Assembly (NCBI GenBank): GCA_028825045.1 | Contig: JAPKAY010000009.1 | Coordinates: 1-64,000 of the forward strand | From: Halioglobus sp. | GTDB lineage: Bacteria > Pseudomonadota > Gammaproteobacteria > Pseudomonadales > Halieaceae | DNA length: 64,000 bases | Direction: 5' to 3' | Part shown: piece by piece, positions 9,233 through 17,747 of the stretch | Layout: every line of letters begins with the position of its first letter | How positions within the stretch are numbered: position 1 is the first letter of the stretch | The notes under the pieces: generated by a model | The model's input: only the letters and a program-made list of their open reading frames with translations | The model's database searches: none | Told to the model about the DNA's origin: nothing | Position numbers and translations under genes: made by a program

Positions 9233-10201
9233 ATGAACATCCGCACCAGCATCAACGCTACGCTAGCCACTGCATTACTGGCGATTCCGATGGCGAGCCA
9301 GGCAGCTTTTACCGTCGACGGCATCAATACGGTCGGTGAGTACGTTTCGTTCTTCAACGTGCCGTATGTCAACGAAGACACCGGCAACGTCGATGGCACC
9401 GGCTCGGTGGCCCTGGGCTACGATAACGGCAATATCTACTTGCTGCTGGAAGTTCCAACGAGTATTCAGGACCTGACCTACAGTGGTTTTGATTATAAGA
9501 AAGGAGTATTCAAGGACTCCAACGGAAATGCCACCCCCGCGGCCGACCAGAACGCCGCTGCAGGCTGGTATGACGGCCCCAACATAGATCACGCGGTTTA
9601 CAAGAAAGTTCAGGGCAGTGAAAACTGGAGCTTTGATCTTGACGGAGATGGGGTGAAGATCAAAATGGCAGACGGTTCAGGAAAAAAGAAAGATAAAAAT
9701 ACTGGCATCGGAGTCGGCTACAAGCTTGAAGAAAATGGCGGCGGCAACGTGACAGACGCTTCTACTTCGCTGGATTTCAACATGAATGGTGGCGCCGGTG
9801 GCGGCCACGTCGATGGCTTCAGCATCGAGCACTCTCCGGAATGCGCCAACCCCATCTCGGATCCTGGGGGTGGCACTGTAGACCAGTCCTGTTATACGGA
9901 CTTGGAGAATAATTACCCTGACTACCAATATGCGCAGAGGTACGAGCTCGAAATCAGCAATGCCGGTAATCAATTCAATCTGACCACCGACGAACTCGAC
10001 GGTATTTTTACCGACCTGAGTTTCTTCCAAAACAATATCTCCGATTCGGTTTTTCACGCCTCCAAGCCCAAGGGTCCTGGCGGCAACAATTTTGATCTAC
10101 CTTGCCTTGAAGAAAACAACTGTGAGCCCCCCCCCCCTGCACTGATGATTGCGGTGAGGTTCCAGTGCCTGGCACACTCCTGCTTTGGGGTGCAGCACTG
10201 A
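9233..10201 (+). CDS. Secreted PEP-CTERM-type protein, reading frame broken before its sorting tail
   Basis: As read, 322 residues: signal peptide (1-24, ending ASQA), then an acidic, Gly/Asn/Asp-rich beta-type domain starting FTVDGINTVGEYVSF, similar in style to the DOMON/CBM9-like domains common in PEP-CTERM proteins. After NNCEPPPP at the C11 run (10127-10137) the frame yields a meaningless tail. One extra C would instead give a standard PEP-CTERM end (VPVPGTLLLWGAALTALAA, then Arg4) stopping at 10246-10248, a product of 338 residues. The defect may be phase variation, a real mutation or a homopolymer sequencing error. A sigma-54 promoter and the PrsT-like gene lie upstream. Function beyond surface or matrix localisation is unknown. 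Confidence 0.75.
   Translation: MNIRTSINATLATALLAIPMASQAAFTVDGINTVGEYVSFFNVPYVNEDTGNVDGTGSVALGYDNGNIYLLLEVPTSIQDLTYSGFDYKKGVFKDSNGNATPAADQNAAAGWYDGPNIDHAVYKKVQGSENWSFDLDGDGVKIKMADGSGKKKDKNTGIGVGYKLEENGGGNVTDASTSLDFNMNGGAGGGHVDGFSIEHSPECANPISDPGGGTVDQSCYTDLENNYPDYQYAQRYELEISNAGNQFNLTTDELDGIFTDLSFFQNNISDSVFHASKPKGPGGNNFDLPCLEENNCEPPPPALMIAVRFQCLAHSCFGVQH
10127..10137 (+). repeat. Poly-C tract (C11) at the frameshift point
   Basis: Eleven consecutive C residues encode the Pro run of the secreted protein. With 12 Cs the PEP-CTERM tail is in frame; with 11 the tail is lost; with 10 a TGA follows within three codons. Such tracts are classic slipped-strand sites and also frequent assembly errors. 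Confidence 0.9.
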
Positions 10202-10248
10202 CCGCACTGGCTGCAGCTCGTCGCCGTCGTATTTTCCGCAAAGCTTAA
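10138..10248 (+). other. Out-of-frame PEP-CTERM sorting sequence
   Basis: This +1-shifted segment reads CTDDCGE, then VPVPGT, a hydrophobic stretch LLLWGAALTALAAA and RRRRIFRKA before TAA at 10246-10248. Motif, transmembrane stretch and terminal Arg cluster, in that order, are the diagnostic tripartite exosortase recognition tail. The usual Pro-Glu-Pro is Pro-Val-Pro here, a known variation. Confidence 0.8.
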
Positions 10249-10294
10249 AGAAGATAGCGCCTATACCTCTGTGCAGGTATAAACACACCCTATG

Positions 10295-10316
10295 AAAAAA
10301 CCCACCAACTGGTGGG
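10295..10316 (-). terminator. Intrinsic terminator oriented on the minus strand
   Basis: CCCACC (10301-10306) pairs with GGTGGG (10311-10316); A6 at 10295-10300 becomes U6 after the hairpin when transcribed leftward. In the rightward direction the hairpin is followed by GCTTGCC, so it works properly only for minus-strand transcripts. No annotated minus-strand gene lies to its right. Confidence 0.6.
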
Positions 10317-10500
10317 GCTTGCCCCTACAATAGGGCCTCAATGCTGTCTATACTTTCTTACCATGTGCGCCTCTTAAGCTCGGTGAGGATGGATCAGACG
10401 CTCGCTTGAAGCCGCTGTTCAAACGCCTGCAGCCTACTGACATGCAATTACCTAGTTAAAACCCTAGACCACATACCCCTTTCCCCCAAATACTTAGCGC

Positions 10501-10680
10501 CCATAATTTTTCCAAGTTATGGCTAATCTCTCCATTGGAAACAGCCTGAAACAGGCAAGAGCGCGGCTTCCGGGATGCAGTCACTCCGCGGCCTGCATCC
10601 AGATTGAGCGACTCGGTAAACTCCTTTCGGAAGTACAGGAGCCATCACCTGTGTCAGAGTAAAAAATTTCTCGACACAGG
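10501..10680. other. Hairpin-rich intergenic region upstream of the kinase
   Basis: This is the core of the 490-base gap at 10249-10739. Inverted repeats: CCATAA (10501-10506) with TTATGG (10517-10522); GCCTG (10544-10548) with CAGGC (10552-10556); GGATGCAG (10573-10580) with CTGCATCC (10593-10600); CTCCT (10621-10625) with AGGAG (10637-10641); CCTGTGTC (10648-10655) with GACACAGG (10673-10680). It could be the structured 5' leader of the kinase mRNA, or a minus-strand RNA ending at the terminator at 10295. It matches no riboswitch class I can recall. Confidence 0.4.
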
Positions 10681-10739
10681 CCGCTTACACTTCATATACT
10701 CGGCGCCCCACAATCGCCCTGCTTCTGGAGATAGTCGGC

Positions 10740-12953
10740 TTGAAAATACGGAAAAATAATTCCGGCACTCGCGCTTTACGAGAAGCTATCTCCGCTTCGA
10801 TCACTACGATGGCCTGGGGCTTGGCTATCCTCTACGGCTTGCTCGCTGCCATTCACCCCTATGCGCTTTCCGGTGACCACCGCTGGTCCATGGCCTTGGC
10901 TGCCGTCATTTCGTCAGCACTGAGTGCTTCTCTTGCGCTGGTGTGGAGAAAGAACCCCAGACCGAATAAGGCTCATCTGGTAAGTGCCCTGTTGGCCGGT
11001 ATCGCACTCGTCAATACAGTGCTGCACTTCGCCCTGTTCCAACAAGCCGTCAACACGACTAACTTTGTCATCCTGATTCTGGGCTTAGGCCTCGTATTGC
11101 TGTCGAGAGTATCGTTCTATTCCATCACAGCTCTCGCCCTGATCGCATGGACCACAATCGTCACCATCTGCAATGTTGCCGAGCCTTCAGAGTGGGGCTG
11201 GTTTCTTTTCTTCGCTACGTTCGTCGGCTGCATCCTCCAGGAGCAGCGAATTCGTGCGACTCGCGCCTCCGGTACGCGAGCGGAACAGCTAGTGAATAGA
11301 AACCAGGCGATCCAAAATATCGCCAAGGCCCCAGCCCTTTCGGACACAAGTGTCGCGCATGTCCTGAAATTGATCGCCGAAGCTGCACGAATCAATCTCG
11401 CAGCCTCGATCGTCACCGTCTGGCTGCCCGAAGACGGCGACAAGCACGAGCTGCGGCTTGTCGCCTCAGATCGTGAAGGCATTCTGGATACAAGCGCTAC
11501 TAAACACCAAACGTTGTCTATTAGCGAGGAGTTCGCACAGCTCCTCTGCGAAAGCCGGACTGTCGCCTCGAATCAGCATGCGGGTATGCCCTCAGGTAGA
11601 GGAGGCCTTGACGAAGAAAGTCTAGACGGGCCTACTCTTTATGTCGGTATCGTCAGTTCTCGCAATTTGGCTGGGGTCATTCTGATCGAGCGAGAAACTA
11701 CGGACTACGACTGGATCCTTGAAGACCAAATGTTCGCAGCTTCCATTGCCGACCTCGCAACTCTAGCGCTGCAGACCCGCCGGCGTATCGCGCTCGAAGG
11801 GCAAGCTCGCAAGGCGGAGCATCTGGAAAGCCTGGGCGTACTCGCTGGAGGGGTCGCGCACGACTTCAACAACCTCTTGATGATCATACTTGGCAATATC
11901 GAATTAATGCAGGGATCGCAAGCTGCTTCCAGCGAGACACAGGCCCGCCTCAAGTCCATGATGGAGGCAGGCATCCGTGCTCGAGACCTGGCTCAGCAAA
12001 TGCTCGCCTATGCGGGTAGAGCTCGCCGCGAAACTCGAACGATCGACCTTGCCGACCTTGGGGCTGAGATCGATCGTGACTGGGCACGCGACCTCCTCAT
12101 CGGTATCAAAGTCACCTTCGACATCGACCAGAGTAAAGTCTTCGCAGTCGAGGTAGATCCAACCCAAATCCGGCAGGTTATTCTCAACTTGCTGACCAAT
12201 GCGCGTGATGCTGGTGCGTCACTAATCACGATTTCAGTAGGATCCGACAGCGCTCTAAACGTTTCAGAGCGTGACTCAACACTCGAAAAATCGCGGCACC
12301 ACTGGCTCGAGGTTAGAGACAATGGCACCGGTATATCAGCGAACGAAATCGAGCGGATTTTTGAGCCATTCTACACAACCCGCGACACGGGATCGGGGCT
12401 GGGCCTCGCCGCATCGCTGGGTATCATGCGTGCGCACCTCGGCGCCTTGAACGCTAAGTCAAAACTCGAACAGGGGAGTCAGTTTCGTATGCTGCTTCCC
12501 TGCTCGTCGAAGCTGCCTGAGACGATTTTGACCGAAGCCCCCGGCTTGTTGAAGAATGTTCCAGAGAACACAAAGGTATTGCTGATTGAAGATGAAGCGC
12601 TCATCGCCGAAGTTACCATTGCGATGCTCAAGCAAACGGGCCGTCAAGTCCAGTGGATGGACAGCTTGGCTGCTTGTGAGCGAGACCTTCCTTCGATTGA
12701 TCTTTATGCGCTCGAGTTCGCTTTGATTGATGTTACGTTGGGCGATGGCAGCGGTGTCGACGCAGCAACTCTGCTTCACAAGCGACGTCCGGACCTGCCC
12801 GTCATTCTCATGAGTGGCTACGACGCTCGGAACGTACTGGAAGACACGCGCCTCGATAATTCCGTGGAATTCCTATCGAAGCCATTCTCGCACGGCGCGC
12901 TCCAAGCATCGATCGACAAAGCCATCAAGCGGACAAGAATTTCAGATACATAG
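10740..12953 (+). CDS. Hybrid histidine kinase (membrane - GAF - HisKA - HATPase - REC)
   Basis: 737 residues. About five to six membrane helices (about 15-160), a GAF-like domain (about 185-345), then a kinase core with phospho-acceptor His374 in GGVAHDFNNLL, an N box near 485, DNGTGIS and GSGLGLAASLG. A receiver follows with Asp664 in FALIDVTLGDG and Lys714 in LSKPF. Start is TTG at 10740 with GGAG nine bases upstream; no better ATG is near. The kinase box closely resembles that of the 3439 kinase. A GAF-type sensor kinase beside PEP-CTERM genes recalls PrsK, but PrsK lacks a receiver, so identity with PrsK is not claimed. Confidence 0.88.
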   Translation: MKIRKNNSGTRALREAISASITTMAWGLAILYGLLAAIHPYALSGDHRWSMALAAVISSALSASLALVWRKNPRPNKAHLVSALLAGIALVNTVLHFALFQQAVNTTNFVILILGLGLVLLSRVSFYSITALALIAWTTIVTICNVAEPSEWGWFLFFATFVGCILQEQRIRATRASGTRAEQLVNRNQAIQNIAKAPALSDTSVAHVLKLIAEAARINLAASIVTVWLPEDGDKHELRLVASDREGILDTSATKHQTLSISEEFAQLLCESRTVASNQHAGMPSGRGGLDEESLDGPTLYVGIVSSRNLAGVILIERETTDYDWILEDQMFAASIADLATLALQTRRRIALEGQARKAEHLESLGVLAGGVAHDFNNLLMIILGNIELMQGSQAASSETQARLKSMMEAGIRARDLAQQMLAYAGRARRETRTIDLADLGAEIDRDWARDLLIGIKVTFDIDQSKVFAVEVDPTQIRQVILNLLTNARDAGASLITISVGSDSALNVSERDSTLEKSRHHWLEVRDNGTGISANEIERIFEPFYTTRDTGSGLGLAASLGIMRAHLGALNAKSKLEQGSQFRMLLPCSSKLPETILTEAPGLLKNVPENTKVLLIEDEALIAEVTIAMLKQTGRQVQWMDSLAACERDLPSIDLYALEFALIDVTLGDGSGVDAATLLHKRRPDLPVILMSGYDARNVLEDTRLDNSVEFLSKPFSHGALQASIDKAIKRTRISDT

Positions 12954-13607
12954 GCTATAACTGTATACAGGGGAATGTCCAGGGCAGGCGCTACCGAAGG
13001 TATTACTGTATTTTCCAAAGGCATTTTCCGACACATTGTCGCAGAGGTCGGAAGGATAGAAAAAAAGCGATTGTAGGATTTGGGATCGCAGCCTTAACAG
13101 TGTAATGGTAAAGCCGCTGGTTATATATTTTGATCAATTCACCTAAAATCTCCGCCCAGACTTCTCATTCAATTTTGCTGTGTATGCCCGCTTTGTAGGC
13201 AATATCGTGTGTGATGCCTAGATTGCACTGAGGTCCTATGATTATATTGCCGTGAAATTTAGACTTTTTGCATAGGTAATGAATTTTGCGGTGCCCTTTC
13301 TCAAGAGTGCAATTTCTCCACATCGTTTTACGGTCTTCTCTAGTATTTCCGTCGTTCACCGTTGGTGCTGATAACCCGGGCCGGCGTGCTCACCAGAGCT
13401 CGATTGGATCTTCGGTTTTCTTGCTCCACGCCTGATAGTGTAGACAGCCGCCGCTCGGTCGAGAACGACCAGAACGATGGGCAGATCGCTGCCTTACACT
13501 TAAGCGAGATAGGGAACGGGCATATCAGTGGTATAGCCAATTCTAGTGGGAGTTCTTAATCAACAAAATAAATGCGTTCCACAATTCCATAAAAAGGTCC
13601 AACGACT
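12954..13607. other. Intergenic, nothing recognised
   Basis: About 650 bases between the kinase and the GST gene. Short ORFs on both strands (13165-13359, 13340-13540, 13362-13559) overlap, lack ribosome sites and match nothing I know. The left half is AT-rich and the 13360-13520 part GC-rich, which could mean a joined relic, but I cannot name it. Confidence 0.4.
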
Positions 13608-14225
13608 ATGATTCTCTACACGATGCCCCATGCACCCAATCCAAGACGAGTTACAATTTTTGCAGCAGAGAAAAATATTGATCTAACGCACGTCAACATC
13701 GATCTGCGCAGTCGAGAGCATAAATCGGTCGAGTTCATCCGCCGCAACCCCAATGGAAAAATACCAGTTCTGGAGCTGGAAGACGGTACCTGTATTGCCG
13801 AGTCGATCGCGATCTCCCGCTATCTTGAGTCACTCAAGCCCGAGCCCAACTTGTTTGGCCGCACTGCGCTGGAAACCGCTCAGATCGAAATGCATCATCG
13901 ATTTATTGAACTTGAGCTCTTTTCACAGGTTGGGGTTTCCTGGGTCAATGGACCCATCATCGCGGCATCAGGGTTGATAGACCCGATTGCAGCGGCAAAG
14001 GCGCGCAGCGATGCTTTTGTGAATAAGTATTACGAACGACTGCAGGAAGAACTGTCAGAAAGGGAATACATCGCTGGCGATCGATTTACGATCGCAGATA
14101 TCACTGCATTTTGTTGTATTGAGTTTGCGACTGCATTAGTGGATCTAAAGCCGCCCAAGGAGCTTGTGAATTTGTGGCAGTGGCACGGGAGAATTGCCGA
14201 AAGAGATAGCGTAAAGAACGGTTAG
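13608..14225 (+). CDS. Glutathione S-transferase family protein
   Basis: 205 residues of the cytosolic GST fold. The N-terminal thioredoxin-like domain (1-80) begins MILYTMPHAPNPRRVTIFAAE and holds NPNGKIPVLELEDG (the cis-Pro loop) and ES at the glutathione gamma-glutamyl site. The helical C-terminal domain (about 90-205) contains the family N-capping motif FTIADITAF. It likely conjugates or reduces electrophilic compounds with glutathione; substrate unknown. Convergent with the alcohol dehydrogenase gene, 12 bases apart. Confidence 0.88.
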   Translation: MILYTMPHAPNPRRVTIFAAEKNIDLTHVNIDLRSREHKSVEFIRRNPNGKIPVLELEDGTCIAESIAISRYLESLKPEPNLFGRTALETAQIEMHHRFIELELFSQVGVSWVNGPIIAASGLIDPIAAAKARSDAFVNKYYERLQEELSEREYIAGDRFTIADITAFCCIEFATALVDLKPPKELVNLWQWHGRIAERDSVKNG

Positions 14226-14237
14226 AAGGCACCGGAA

Positions 14238-15173
14238 TTAGTGAACATCAAACACAACCTTGATCGCACCGGCAGACCTGTCGGCGGCAGTTGTAAAAGC
14301 TTCTTTCACTCCGTCAAGGGGAAAACGGTGGGTGACAAGAGCCTGCGAAATATCCGGATGCCGATGCAATATTCGCCCCGCCTCCTTAAAATTTCGATTA
14401 GTGCTTTTGCAATGGTAGCCCGCAGAGGGAATCAATTCAGGCTCCTTCCCACAAAATCTCGGCTCCAGCGACACAGCCTCCCAGAAAATACCTACCAAAC
14501 CAATACGCCCCAGGGGCTTAACCCACTCCACCGCCTCCGCTAAAGAACGGGAGCTGCCAACCGCATCCATCACCACATCGTAATTGCCGCCGGGAGTAAG
14601 CCCCGCGGCCAGTTTTTCAGCAGCAACTTTTTGATGATCATAACGCGCCACTATATCGTAGGGTATGCCACGTGACCGCAGCACAGCACCCACTGTCAAG
14701 CCAATTGGCCCAGCGCCGATGATTAGTGCGCGGTCACCTTCCCGCACACGCGCGCGCTCCACTGCGTGAACTGCGACCGCCAACGGCTCCACCAAACTGG
14801 CGATGCGAATATCCAGCCCAGAGGGCAACTCGACCAAATGGGACGCTGGAACTGTGACATATTCTGCCATGCCTCCATCACCCGTTACCCCCATGAGCGA
14901 AATACCCGCCTCACAATGCACCAGGTGCCCCTCACCGCAAAAACCGCACTGACCGCATCCCGCTAGCGGCTCGATCGCAACCGCCCGCCCATCTGGGGTC
15001 ACGCCGGCGAATTCGTGCCCGATAATATGGTCGCCAAATGCATCAAGCGCCAACATGTGAATATCTGAACCGCAAATGGAAGATGAAACCACTTTAACTT
15101 TTGTACCTTCGCCCTTGGACTCCGGCGCGTCTACCAACACTGGCTTTCCGTCTATTACTTTAATCGCCTTAAT
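14238..15173 (-). CDS. Zinc-dependent alcohol dehydrogenase-like (MDR) protein, probable AUU start
   Basis: Medium-chain dehydrogenase/reductase. Catalytic zinc ligands lie in the SICGSDIH region and GHEFAG, structural zinc cysteines in GCGQCGFCGEGHLVHC, and the NAD(P) site in IGAGPIGLTVGAVL. A GTG at 15140 gives 300 residues but cuts into the first beta strand. Reading on upstream gives IKAIKVIDGKP from an ATT at 15171-15173, seven bases after AGGGAG (15181-15186), with an in-frame TAA two codons further up. Homologues typically start MKA, so AUU initiation, or a G-to-T difference in ATG, is the best reading (311 residues). It oxidises an unknown alcohol or polyol. Confidence 0.8.
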   Translation of the reverse strand: MKAIKVIDGKPVLVDAPESKGEGTKVKVVSSSICGSDIHMLALDAFGDHIIGHEFAGVTPDGRAVAIEPLAGCGQCGFCGEGHLVHCEAGISLMGVTGDGGMAEYVTVPASHLVELPSGLDIRIASLVEPLAVAVHAVERARVREGDRALIIGAGPIGLTVGAVLRSRGIPYDIVARYDHQKVAAEKLAAGLTPGGNYDVVMDAVGSSRSLAEAVEWVKPLGRIGLVGIFWEAVSLEPRFCGKEPELIPSAGYHCKSTNRNFKEAGRILHRHPDISQALVTHRFPLDGVKEAFTTAADRSAGAIKVVFDVH

Positions 15174-15571
15174 GGTTTATCTCCCTTTACGGAAATAGTG
15201 ATCGACTCGAAAGTTATAGCCAGGCCAACTGGGCTTCATGGAAGCACCAGGACCGTTACATTGCATTGGGACGCAGCAGGCATTGCGCACCAGAAGGCTT
15301 GAGCTGCCACACACGGTGCAGCCAATTTTGCGTAATCACGAGATCGTAACTATTAACACCCCATATTAAACAGCTTAACCGGACTTCACTCAAGGAGTGC
15401 CCTGCCGAGGAGCGCGCCGAGTTAGGAATGACTCTCAATTAGAAAAGGGTTCTGACCCATTAAATTAAACCTTGCGAGATGTAAAAAAAAACTGTTGGAT
15501 AGAGAGCACTATACAGCTGAGTGAGCAGCCGACCGAACTCACTTTACAGCACCTGAAATCGTGGGGGACAG
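15174..15571. other. Divergent intergenic region, no gene recognised
   Basis: About 400 bases between the minus-strand dehydrogenase and the plus-strand small membrane proteins. It must hold both promoters, but no clear -35/-10 pair stands out. A 60-codon minus-strand ORF (15256-15438) lacks a ribosome site and looks spurious. Confidence 0.4.
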
Positions 15572-15907
15572 ATGGAAGATCAAGACATAGCGGCGGAACT
15601 GCAGACGCTGAGAGCTCAGCTTAAGCAGTTTGAGCGCGGCCGTAGTCAACGTAAATCGCCAGCACCGGAGCCTACCGGGATGGCACACCCAGAAGCCTCA
15701 GTCACAGCACAGGACAGCCCGTTAGAGTCTGCTGAGGACTGGCTTAAGGGCCTTGAAGACCTCGATCCAGCACAAATTCTGGAACGCATGAAGGACGTCA
15801 CCGGCGACTGGTTTGTTGAGCTTAACGACGAACTAAAAGACGTCAGACCCGCCACTATTCTTCTCATTTTTGGACTTGGTGTACTCGTAGGCCGATTAAC
15901 ATCGTAG
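15572..15907 (+). CDS. Small tail-anchored membrane protein, ElaB/YqjD (DUF883)-like
   Basis: 111 residues: a charged N-terminal helix (1-30, LQTLRAQLKQFE), a linker rich in Pro, Ala and Glu, an amphipathic segment (about 50-85) and one C-terminal membrane helix, PATILLIFGLGVLVGRL, close to the end. This layout matches the ElaB/YqjD family of inner-membrane proteins that bind ribosomes in E. coli, though similarity is in architecture more than sequence. GGGGGA lies just before the ATG. The next gene begins 10 bases downstream and is YqjE-like, mirroring the yqjD-yqjE order. Confidence 0.6.
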   Translation: MEDQDIAAELQTLRAQLKQFERGRSQRKSPAPEPTGMAHPEASVTAQDSPLESAEDWLKGLEDLDPAQILERMKDVTGDWFVELNDELKDVRPATILLIFGLGVLVGRLTS

Positions 15908-15917
15908 GGAGATTCAA

Positions 15918-16364
15918 TTGTCTGATTCAATTTTCAAGCTGCAACTACTCGCCAGGTCCGAACTGGCACTTACGCAAATCCGTACGCGACGGGCCATCAG
16001 TAAAGGCACTTATGTTGCCTTTGCTTTGGTGCTCTTTCTGCTCGGTGTTGGCATGCTTAATGTCGCCGGATTTCTGGCGCTCGAGACATCATTCAGCCCG
16101 GCAAACTCAGCGCTAATCATTGCCTGTGTTAACGGACTCGTGGGCGTCATTGTGCTCCTGCTCAGCCGAAAGGCAGGGCCCTCGGAGAATGAAGAGCGTA
16201 TGGCAAAAGAGGTTCGCGAAATGGCATACCGTGAACTTAGTGAGGATGTTGATGAAGTGAAAGGTCGATTGGAAAATCTTGCCCAGGAGGTGAGCAACAT
16301 TGGCGAAAATGTTACCCGCGCCACGGGAGCTCTGCGATTCCTTTTAGGTCTGCTAAAAAAATAG
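15918..16364 (+). CDS. Phage-holin-family / YqjE-like membrane protein
   Basis: 148 residues starting at TTG (15918) with AGGGAG eight bases upstream. Two membrane helices (about 31-53 and 62-84) are flanked by an N-terminal amphipathic segment and a long C-terminal coiled coil (about 90-148, heptad-like VDEVKGRLENLAQEVSNIG). The arrangement fits the holin-like YqjE superfamily of small inner-membrane proteins. It is almost certainly co-transcribed with the preceding ElaB/YqjD-like gene, 10 bases upstream. Role unknown; stress-linked membrane association is inferred from the E. coli pair. Confidence 0.6.
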   Translation: MSDSIFKLQLLARSELALTQIRTRRAISKGTYVAFALVLFLLGVGMLNVAGFLALETSFSPANSALIIACVNGLVGVIVLLLSRKAGPSENEERMAKEVREMAYRELSEDVDEVKGRLENLAQEVSNIGENVTRATGALRFLLGLLKK

Positions 16365-16395
16365 CCTGTAGACCTCATTGCCCCACTGCATAAAA

Positions 16396-17262
16396 CTACA
16401 GCGGAATCTTCATTAAGTCATTTGCAAAAATAATGGGCCCCTCATAGGATGCCTGAACTTTATTTAGGCTATCGGATTTGTTATTCAGGCTTAAATCCAT
16501 AAAATGGCTTAACACTAACAATTTAGGCTGAGCTTTTAGTGCAACTTGTCCTATTTTACTCGGATTAGCATGCCAAAATGGCTGACCGCTTTTTTCGTCT
16601 TGCTCATTAATCGGAAAATGCATTACAAGAATGTTTGCATCTTTTATAAATGCATCCATTCCTGTAGCTGATGCATTATTGTCGCTCGTAAACACTATAT
16701 CGCCTTTTGGAGTAACCACGCGATACGCCAATGTTGGCGCATTGGCATGCTCTACAGCAAAAGAATACACTTTTATTTCACCCTCAGACCAAACAAGTAG
16801 ACCTTTTCCAGGCAAGTTTGCATCTATGGTTTTTATTTCTAGGTCGTAATGATTTAAATAACTATAAGATTTCAAAAAGTTTTCTACAAAAGCACTAAAA
16901 GCCACATAATCGTCATTACCTGAGGGCCCAGCTATGGTTAGGGGCTTATCGCGCTCAGAGAAGTATCCACGCTTTATTAGGCTAAATAGATCAATGGAAT
17001 GATCCGTATGCAAATGACTAATGCCAACAAATTCTAGATCAGACATACGAGCCCCAGCTTCACCAAAGCGTAAAGCCGTGCCACTGCCAGCATCAATCAT
17101 GATTTTTGATTTTCCATCTATCCAAACCAGGTAACCACTGGAAGCGCGACCAGAAATATCATTTGGGCCACCTGAGCCAAGTACTTGTAAGGTTACGCTG
17201 CTCGCCTGAGCTAACAAAGGAAAACAAAAAAACCCAATTACAAAAAGTTTTATTCTAAACAA
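16396..17262 (-). CDS. Exported metallo-beta-lactamase-fold hydrolase
   Basis: 288 residues with a signal peptide (1-20, ending LLAQA) and an MBL domain. The metal motif HLHTDH spans 83-88, with further ligands likely in the SFAVEHAN, FTSDNN and LSHFMD segments. It resembles the RNase Z-like or arylsulfatase-like exported MBL group; substrate unknown. Start is TTG at 17262 with GGAG about ten bases upstream. The gene is visibly richer in A+T than its neighbours (many AAA, TTT and TTA codons) and lies next to an IS3 orfA relic at 17410, which suggests horizontal arrival. Convergent with the YqjE-like gene. Confidence 0.82.
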   Translation of the reverse strand: MFRIKLFVIGFFCFPLLAQASSVTLQVLGSGGPNDISGRASSGYLVWIDGKSKIMIDAGSGTALRFGEAGARMSDLEFVGISHLHTDHSIDLFSLIKRGYFSERDKPLTIAGPSGNDDYVAFSAFVENFLKSYSYLNHYDLEIKTIDANLPGKGLLVWSEGEIKVYSFAVEHANAPTLAYRVVTPKGDIVFTSDNNASATGMDAFIKDANILVMHFPINEQDEKSGQPFWHANPSKIGQVALKAQPKLLVLSHFMDLSLNNKSDSLNKVQASYEGPIIFANDLMKIPL

Positions 17263-17409
17263 GATTTCTAATCTCCAGCAATTGTCATTTCACTGTGTGG
17301 CAGAAGCCACAGTGGTACCAATTGACCTGACCCTATAATTGATAGCCCGGCTACTCGTGCACTGCAGTAGAGGTGTCTCGGCATGAGCATGTCAAACACC
17401 TAAAAGACG

Positions 17410-17610
17410 GTCAAGGATATCCATCGCAACGCCTGCGATAAATCTTTCACCGAGTAGAAGGTACGCATCGCTCTAGAGGGCCTCAGGGAGGAAAGTTGAG
17501 TTGGAGAACGCGGTCACGGTGCCGACATCAATCTCAATTCCCATTATCGCTAGAGCAGGGACCACCTTAAACCGCGCAACAAGAACCTGTCGGCGCTAGC
17601 AAACCAGCAA
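17410..17610 (+). pseudogene. IS3-family transposase OrfA relic
   Basis: Read from GTC at 17410, the segment gives VKDIHRNACDKSFTE, stop, KVRIALEGLREES, stop, then HYR, stop, SRDHLKPRNKNLSAL. This follows IS3 OrfA proteins segment by segment: VIKDIRR..., YSAEEKIRIVLEGLRGEES, YYKWSKDFLEAGKKRL. Three in-frame stops and the absence of OrfB or terminal repeats show that it is dead. The rest of the 17263-17747 gap is unrecognised apart from a hairpin, GTGGC-AGAA-GCCAC, near 17300. Confidence 0.6.
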
Positions 17611-17747
17611 TTCGCTAATTGCACGGATTTTTCATCCAAATCAGGGGCCTAAGCGTAATACTCACTGAAACAATCGCTAGCTGCCCGCCGACTTAACCGA
17701 TGGCGAGAGTCTTCCACGTCGTCAGGCTAAAATCAGGAGAAAAAATT

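Noticed and set aside
10540..10680. Possible cyclic-di-GMP, glycine or cobalamin riboswitch upstream of the second kinase
   Set aside because: I compared the conserved cores I remember and found no match, so only an unclassified structured region is reported.
13165..13559. Three overlapping short ORFs between the kinase and GST genes
   Set aside because: No ribosome sites, mutually overlapping, and no family resemblance.
15256..15438. A 60-codon minus-strand ORF in the gap before the ElaB/YqjD-like gene
   Set aside because: No ribosome site and no recognisable pattern.
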